This document shows positions 58,440-64,000 of a DNA stretch of 64,000 nucleotides, piece by piece. The stretch is from Populus alba. Taxonomy: Eukaryota; Streptophyta; Magnoliopsida; Malpighiales; Salicaceae. The notes under the pieces were generated by a model that saw nothing but the letters and a program-made list of their open reading frames with translations, had not been told where the DNA came from and searched no databases. Numbering within the stretch: the first letter of the stretch is position 1; every line of letters begins with the position of its first letter. Position numbers and translations under genes: made by a program. Where the stretch lies: the NCBI RefSeq assembly GCF_005239225.2, contig NC_133296.1, forward strand, positions 10,788,001-10,852,000, written 5' to 3'.

Positions 58440-60460
58440 CAGCACCACGTGTCCCCACGTAATAATTTTTAATTTTACCTTTCAATTCAAATTTATGGTT
58501 GTTTTTCAATATTAATAATATTATTTTCTAATTTAGTAATTATTTCATTAATAATATTAATTATTATAAAAAAATAATATTTATAACACAAAAGATAATA
58601 ATATTAATTATTATAAAAATAATAACATGGAGTTGGTTGTGGTCGCATCCAGGTTCAACATGGTTGTGGATGCAATCGCGTCCAGGCCCAGCCTAGCGTT
58701 GAACACGATCACGTCCAAACCCAACGTGGGGTTGGGCACCGACGTGTCTAGGCCCAACATGGCGTTGGACGCAATCGCGACTAGACCCAACATGGTGTTG
58801 GGCATGGTCGCATCTGGGCCCAACATGGTGTTGGCTACGGTCGCATACAGCTCCAACGTGGGGTTGGGTGCGGACGCGTCCACATCCAACATGGAATTGG
58901 GCAGGGTTGCGTTGAGACCTAACGGGGAGTTAGACCTGGACGCATCCGCGCCCAACCAGGTTGTTGGGCTTAAGCATGTCCGGACTCAAGTTTGGTGGTC
59001 TATTTGTGCATTGTAGGCAAGACAGCCCCAACACCACGTGGCGCGCGGGTCTAACCCAGCACATAGGCAGGCAACACAAGCGCCATGTGTGCGCAAGAGG
59101 TGTGCCCGGCAAATCTTTATTTTATTAATAATATTACTAATTATCAAAATAATAATATTTTTTTATATTAAAACTTTGAATTATTATAAAAATAATAATA
59201 TTATAACACAAATAATAATATATTTGATATGAATACTTTGAATTGTAAGAAAAATAATAATATTTACAACGCAAATTATAATATTTTTTATATTAATACA
59301 TAGAATTGTTGAATATTTTTTAATAATATTACGCCGCGGGCTCACTTTTTATTTTTATAAAAAAACCATAAAAATTTATAATATAAATAATAATATGTTT
59401 TCAATATTAATAAAAATATTTTTTTTCAATTTTATTAATCATACTAATTATAGTAAAAATAATAATATTCCGAAAACAAATAATAATATTTAGAATCTTA
59501 GGACGCAAGAACCTTGTGGCTTGATGAAGGACCTAATAGAATTGGGTCCTTACACAAGACTCATTTATCTTGGATCCTGACGCCGGACTCATTCCCTTTG
59601 GGTCCTGCGCCATGACCAAGTGTCACTTGTCCCCAAGTGGGGCGTGATCATGGCTCACCCATTGCAGCCCAAGTGTCACATGTGTGCTGGGGAATGCCCA
59701 ACCCACAAGCAGGCAGCCCAGCGCCACGTGTGAGCTGGGGTGTGCCCAGCACTGAGGCAGGAGCTCAAATGCCACATGTGCTCTTTAGGCAAAAGTCCAA
59801 GCGCCACGTGTGCACAAGGAATGTGCCCAACCCCCAAGTAGAGCCCAAGCGCCATGTGTCCACACATAGTTTTTCTTCGATAGTAATAACAACTTTTTAA
59901 ATTTTATTGATATGATGATGATGATGATAATTTTAAATTTTACCTTTCAAATAAAATCCATGGTTGTTTTTCAATAATAAGTATACTTTTTTTTCTAATT
60001 TAGTAATTATTTGATTAATAATATTAATTACTATAAAAATAATAATATTTATAACACAAAAGATAATATTTTTTATATTAATACTTAGAATTTTTGAATA
60101 TTTTTAATAATACTACACCGCCGGCTCACTTTTTATTTTTATAAAAAAATATCATAAAAATTTAAAATATAAATAATAATATGTTTTCAATATTGATAAT
60201 AATATTTTCTTTCAAATTTATTAATTATAATAAAAATAATAATATTTCTCACACAGGAATCAACCCAAGTGCTTCGTATGCGCTTAGTCTGCCCAGCACA
60301 CAGGCAAGCAGCCCAGGAGCCTAAGGCTGGGCAGACTGAGCGCCAGGTGGCTGCAGCCTGGGGCATGGCCTGCCTAGCGCCAGGTGTTCACAGCCCAAGT
60401 GGGCGCACCTCCAACCTAGCACGTGGGTCTTGCAGGCAACAACCTCACCACATGCCCCCA
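58440..60460. repeat. composite array: GC-rich modules alternating with AT-rich spacers
   Basis: GC-rich modules (58440-58465, 58620-59110, 59500-59880, 60255-60450) are built from words such as GCCCAGC, GCGCCACGTGTG and TGGGCAGGC, with CACGTG repeated about five times. AT-rich spacers are copies of each other: 58470-58610 resembles 59925-60075, and 59280-59470 resembles 60065-60250 (both with GCGGGCTCAC/GCCGGCTCAC then TTTTTATTTTTATAAAAAA). No gene: the open frames at 59637 and 60269 are repeats read as Cys/His/Pro-rich protein. Confidence 0.75.
58630..58970. repeat. 33 bp minisatellite, 10 units
   Basis: Ten units of exactly 33 bp (11 codons) with core CCCAACATGGTGTTGGG and a GTCGCATCCAGG-like linker. 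No unit is shifted, so one plus-strand frame (58627-59016) stays open as an 11-residue repeat ending in S-R-P-N; a minus-strand frame (58955-58611) is open too. The core is an inverted repeat with paired changes between units (CAACATGGTGTTG, CCAACGTGGGGTTGG). Confidence 0.88.
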
Positions 60461-60604
60461 CCAAACAATGTAGTCCATAATAAAAGCACTCACAATCTAT
60501 AGTACCCATGCTATAGTGCAAAACAATGCAATCCGTGGTGAATCCACTCAAAGTGCACAGTAGCCCGCGCTACAATCAAAAACTGATCAATTTTAGTTAT
60601 AGTT

Positions 60605-60907
60605 AATTGGCATATGCCCTTATTATCCTTTAAACTAAAACTAGATGGATTGAGCGGGCAAACTTTAAATCTTTATGCAAATGAACTTAGGCACTATTTG
60701 TTTTTGCATTTTAAAAATGTTTTTTGAAAAAATTTAAGGTTCTTTAATTTTTTTTCTTTGTTTCAAATTAATATTTTTTATATTTTTATATCATTTTGAT
60801 ACCTTGATATCAAAAATAATTTTTTTAAAAAAATATATTATTTTGATGCATTTTCGAGTAAAAAACACTTTGAAAAGCAACCGCAACCACTCTCCCAAAC
60901 ACACTCA
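60605..60907. mobile_element. TNL upstream block plus MITE
   Basis: 60605-60690 recurs at 27005-27120 (ATCCTTTAAACTAAAACT, GGATTGAGCGGGCAA), so both minus-strand TNL fragments share upstream DNA. 60691-60907 is a MITE-like element. The left end TTTTTGCATTTTAAAAATG pairs with the reversed right end TTGCTTTTCAAAGTG, and CAACCGCAACCACTCTCCCA is a frequent terminal sequence in poplar-type repeats (from memory). A-rich centre, no frame. Confidence 0.6.
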
Positions 60908-62566
60908 GAAAATTGATTGTGTAGCACATTATAAGGGGAAGCTAAAGACAATAACAAACAAAGGCCACATTTTTTCATGAGCAAAAGGGGTGGCAGATAT
61001 GAACCCTGTATTCACTAATTTGTTCTCTCTAAAATAATAATATTGAAATTTGCCCCTTTAAAAGGTTTACAAAGCCTTAGATAGGCTAGAAACCTTATCT
61101 TAAATAGGAAAACAAAACAAAAACCTGAAATTACAAAGGAAAGAATAAAATTCGAAAGAAGTAGGAAATCCAAAAATAACAAGGAAAATCACAGAAATTG
61201 TCAAAATCAGAGCCTTGGGCGAGATTCTTGAAATCTAAAGATCTGACAGTTAGAGTAGCGATTCCATATTATTTTAAGGAAAGCAGCCTCAGGATACTTT
61301 TATAAATATTTGAGCACGATCCAATGGTCGGATAAAAAATTATGACCTCTTGAGCCTAAACCTGTCCCATTGGTCTATAAAAGTATTTGCTAGACCATTC
61401 GTGTAATCTGTCTAGAGCAGATCCCATATAGTTATGGCAGACTCACATCTGACTACTCGAAATCACTTATTATCATAAGCCCAACTATATCATTATCTCC
61501 ACAAAAACATGTGTATATTGGTAGATCAGCCTCAAGCTTTATTAGAAAAAGTGAGGACAGGCATGCGATCCAACTTTTTGTTTAACAAATATGCTTCATT
61601 CTTTTCAACTAAACATCCTTCTTTGAATAAACACCGTAATTTTTGTGTGTTCTTGGATGGTAGAAATAAGAAATTGCATGTTCTAGAAATTGTAGTTAAA
61701 TTCATAAATGTTTGTATGGTAAACGATAGCGTGTCTAATTGTTGAAGAGGGGAGGCAATTATTCTTATGGTATTGAAGCAAAGGGTGATATGTATGGAAC
61801 ATTTGCAAAAAAAATTAAAATTGATAAGTAGTGCTGGAAACACAACCCTAATCTAGTGTGAAGGGGGGGGAAAGAACAAAAGAATAGCATTTGCATGAGC
61901 ATCGGTAAGAAAAATGAAAAACTTTGGGTTCCTCAAAACATATAGAATCCATGAATCAACAAGTAAAATGAGAATCAGAAATTCCATGAATTTTGCTCAT
62001 TTAAACACTAAGCCATTAATTAACAGCTTAATTGAGCCATTTGATTTTCTTAATGATGATATTATTTATAAGGTTTCATTCCTCAATAAATTTGGAGATA
62101 AAGCATGCAATGGCTCCTTGCCACGCTATTTTTTAACTGATTGGTTAACTTCCTCATGTGCACAAGGCTGAGAGGACTTGCTATAAGAAGTTTGATTGCA
62201 AAGTTAGAAATAGAACAACATCTAAGCAAGAGTGATCTTAGCAGACATGAGAAACTGGCCTTTGGTGAGAAATGCAAGAATCAAAATCCAGTTTCCTTTT
62301 TGCACTAGGTGACATGGCATGCATGAGGATTCAACTCTATTTCTATGGCAGTTTCTTCGAAAGATACAAGTTATAGGCACTGCGGAATAATATTTGCTGG
62401 ATGGGTTTGATGTTGCTGTTCTTGATGAGGCAGCACCTGTACCAGCTTTTGAAGGCCTGTCTGATGCAAGTGGCTGGTGTTGTTATGTGTTAAGGGTCCC
62501 CTCGATGTTGTCTGATGCAACTTTGCAGTGATTACTACAACTATCAGAAATTCAACTAAAACCAAC
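60908..62566. other. no gene recognised
   Basis: Unique-looking AT-rich DNA. Open frames at 61509, 61532 and 61914 (up to 103 residues) show no domain. The segment 61200-61400 (GATTCTTGAAATC, AGCACGATCCAATGGTC) has the style of gypsy LTR DNA, with the CGATCCAA(C/T)GGTC word also present in LTR3 (36001). The stretch 62370-62530 has Gln/His-rich frames without meaning I can name. Confidence 0.5.
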
Positions 62567-62892
62567 CACTACGAGATTTCACAGTTTTCCCGACAGACCA
62601 AATCCATTGGTGTGAGATTTAGACTTCATCAGTAATTTTTTTAACAACTAAATCACCAACGAAAAGTGTCCATCGGGATATCTTTCGTCGGTTATACCAC
62701 ATTCCGTCGCTAAGCCTATCAGAGAAAAAAATTACTAATGGTTTTACAAATGGAAAATGCGAGCTAAAAAAACATTCCTGCTAGAAATATAATGACGGAT
62801 ATATTCCGTTAGTGATGGTGGCATTTCCGGAAAATATTTTTCTACTCTCGGTAAAATGCTGACGGACTTTATGTGTCTATGATGGTGTCGGT
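62567..62892 (+). mobile_element. CACTA element terminus and subterminal repeats
   Basis: Starts CACTACGAGATTTCACAG, the CACTA-type inverted terminus, followed by TTTTCCCGACAGACC and repeated CGTCGG/CCGACG-type words. 62690-62892 matches 38610-38845, so both come from one family. It is cut on the right by element R at 62893. The other terminus is not in the window. Confidence 0.72.
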
Positions 62893-64000
62893 TGATTAGT
62901 ACTTAAAAGTGTATTTTTATCAAGGTTTTATATCATCATTTTGCACTTGAAGTATCAATAACTCCTTAACAAAAGCATGTTTTATAATAACATACCTAAT
63001 AATATAAGATACCTTTAATTTATGGTAAATGTTCATCTTAAATGCAGGTCTATCACATAAATAAAAGGATTGATTAATGAGTTTAAGTTTTGAAATTGAA
63101 AGGATAAAGAGAGGGCCAAACTTAGAAAAGAGATGTTGGTGTAGTCCAAACTAGAACATTATTTAGTAATTGGGTCATCTCTCAAGTTCTAGATTTCCAA
63201 ATAACCTCAATTTTTTGGATTGATTCGATAAGATATAGTCTTACAACTTTCATGTGGAGTTCAAGATTTAAAAATGTCGTTTTCAAGTACAAATTATAGC
63301 AACAACAGAGAAGTCCAAATCTGTCCTGCAACCCAGACATTGTTCAGTGTTTAGCCATATCTCGAGTTCTAGAAGTCCAAATGACCTTAATTTTTTTTTC
63401 TTGAAAGATAAGACAATTTCCTATAACTTTCATGAGTACAGGTGGTTCCAGTTCTGATGCTAGCAATGACGTTTTATTCAAACAAGAAAATAATGATTGC
63501 TCTCTCTTTATATTTTTTATAATTCTTAAGTTTTGCTTTCATTAATATCTTGTCTATGCTTTTCATTTCTTTTCCTTCAATAAGTTAACTTGTATCTTAT
63601 TTATGTTCTTATTTTGTTTAATTATGTTTCTCTTATTCATTATGTTTAGCTAAGTTTATTATGTCAAGGTGAAAAGGTTACACTAATGGTGTAAGAATAA
63701 GTATAGTGTAAACTCAACATGGACCTTAATGTTTAATATTAACATGTCTTATCTTTTTATCTTACTAATTCTTAATACATTGCTTGTTAAATGGTTAATC
63801 TAGATTTGTGTTGTCTAACACTTGGTACAACAAATGTTTGGCACTCTCATAGCCTAACCATATGGTATTACCTACACTTGTACTATGAAAGGAACTTGAT
63901 TTGTTGTTAACATAAATTAGCATCATGAATTCCTGATAATATTTAAAAGTTTGGTGTCACTTAAATAAGATAATTAATATGATCATGTTAAAAATTTATA
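62893..64000 (-). mobile_element. R, second copy (minus orientation, runs off the window)
   Basis: Starts TGATTAGTACTT, the reversed end of the 36380-38135 element, and follows it in reverse through ACTTGAAGTATCAATAACTC, the CTTAGAAAAGAGATG segment and the AATAAGTATAGTGTAAAC segment to the window end. It is inserted in CACTA subterminal DNA. No reading frame. Confidence 0.8.

Noticed and set aside
59637..59900. Cys/His/Pro-rich open frame as a small secreted protein
   Set aside because: It is GC-rich repeat units read through; the opposite strand is open for the same reason.
61509..61843. Overlapping open frames on both strands
   Set aside because: No domain in either; ordinary AT-rich chance frames.

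Overview
This is nuclear DNA from a dicot tree, most likely Populus or a close Salicaceae relative. The evidence is broken TIR-NBS-LRR (TNL) resistance genes whose motifs resemble the poplar family, GT-AG introns, plant Ty1/copia and Ty3/gypsy elements, CACTA and MITE remnants, and the AT-rich, SSR-rich background. I find no intact host gene and no tRNA, rRNA or CRISPR array. The window reads as a TNL cluster that retrotransposons have largely dismantled.

Layout. 1-2880: minus-strand gypsy fragment (gag, PBS, LTR1). 4.9-6.1 kb: local tandem repeats. 6.17-12.19 kb: plus-strand 3' part of a TNL (LRRs, post-LRR domain, a decayed second TIR), split by a 3.92 kb solo LTR (LTR2). 12.6-13.9 kb: a short fragment tied to a mannanase-like pseudogene, then a TNL promoter copy carrying a MITE. 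13.87-17.18 kb: retroelement E, copy A. 17.19-20.77 kb: minus-strand copia (Copia-2) fused to the TIR exon of another TNL (20.76-20.98 kb). 21.54-26.19 kb: Copia-1a, inserted in that gene's promoter. 27.81-36.20 kb: a long solo LTR (LTR3) interrupted by Copia-1b, a near-identical internal copy of Copia-1a. 36.38-38.14 kb: solo LTR R. 38.6-41.18 kb: CACTA fragment with a nested 1.63 kb LTR-like insert. 41.2-42.5 kb: E fragment, TNL promoter remnant and mannanase pseudogene. 43.85-47.55 kb: gag fragment and E copy B, inverted relative to copy A and carrying a TRIM element. 47.55-52.18 kb: plus-strand gypsy pol and LTR4. 52.31-57.96 kb: minus-strand TNL NB-ARC exon split by the full-length Copia-3. 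58.4-60.5 kb: GC-rich minisatellites alternating with AT-rich spacers. 60.6-64.0 kb: MITE, CACTA terminus and a second R copy.

The TNL pieces are parts of at least three genes. TIR, NB-ARC, LRR and promoter were each broken by a different element. Nested insertions order the events: TNL before solo LTR or copia; CACTA before its LTR insert and before R; LTR3 before Copia-1b; E before the TRIM.

The least expected signals are: (1) tandem 49-54 bp hairpins with a C(UUCG)G tetraloop in the sense strand of two LTRs; (2) neighbouring LTR blocks where hairpins keep their position while stem sequences change in a compensatory way; (3) a 3.4 kb internal copia segment copied into an LTR with a 15 bp target duplication and no LTR ends. 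All identity statements are by-eye comparisons within this window; no database was searched.
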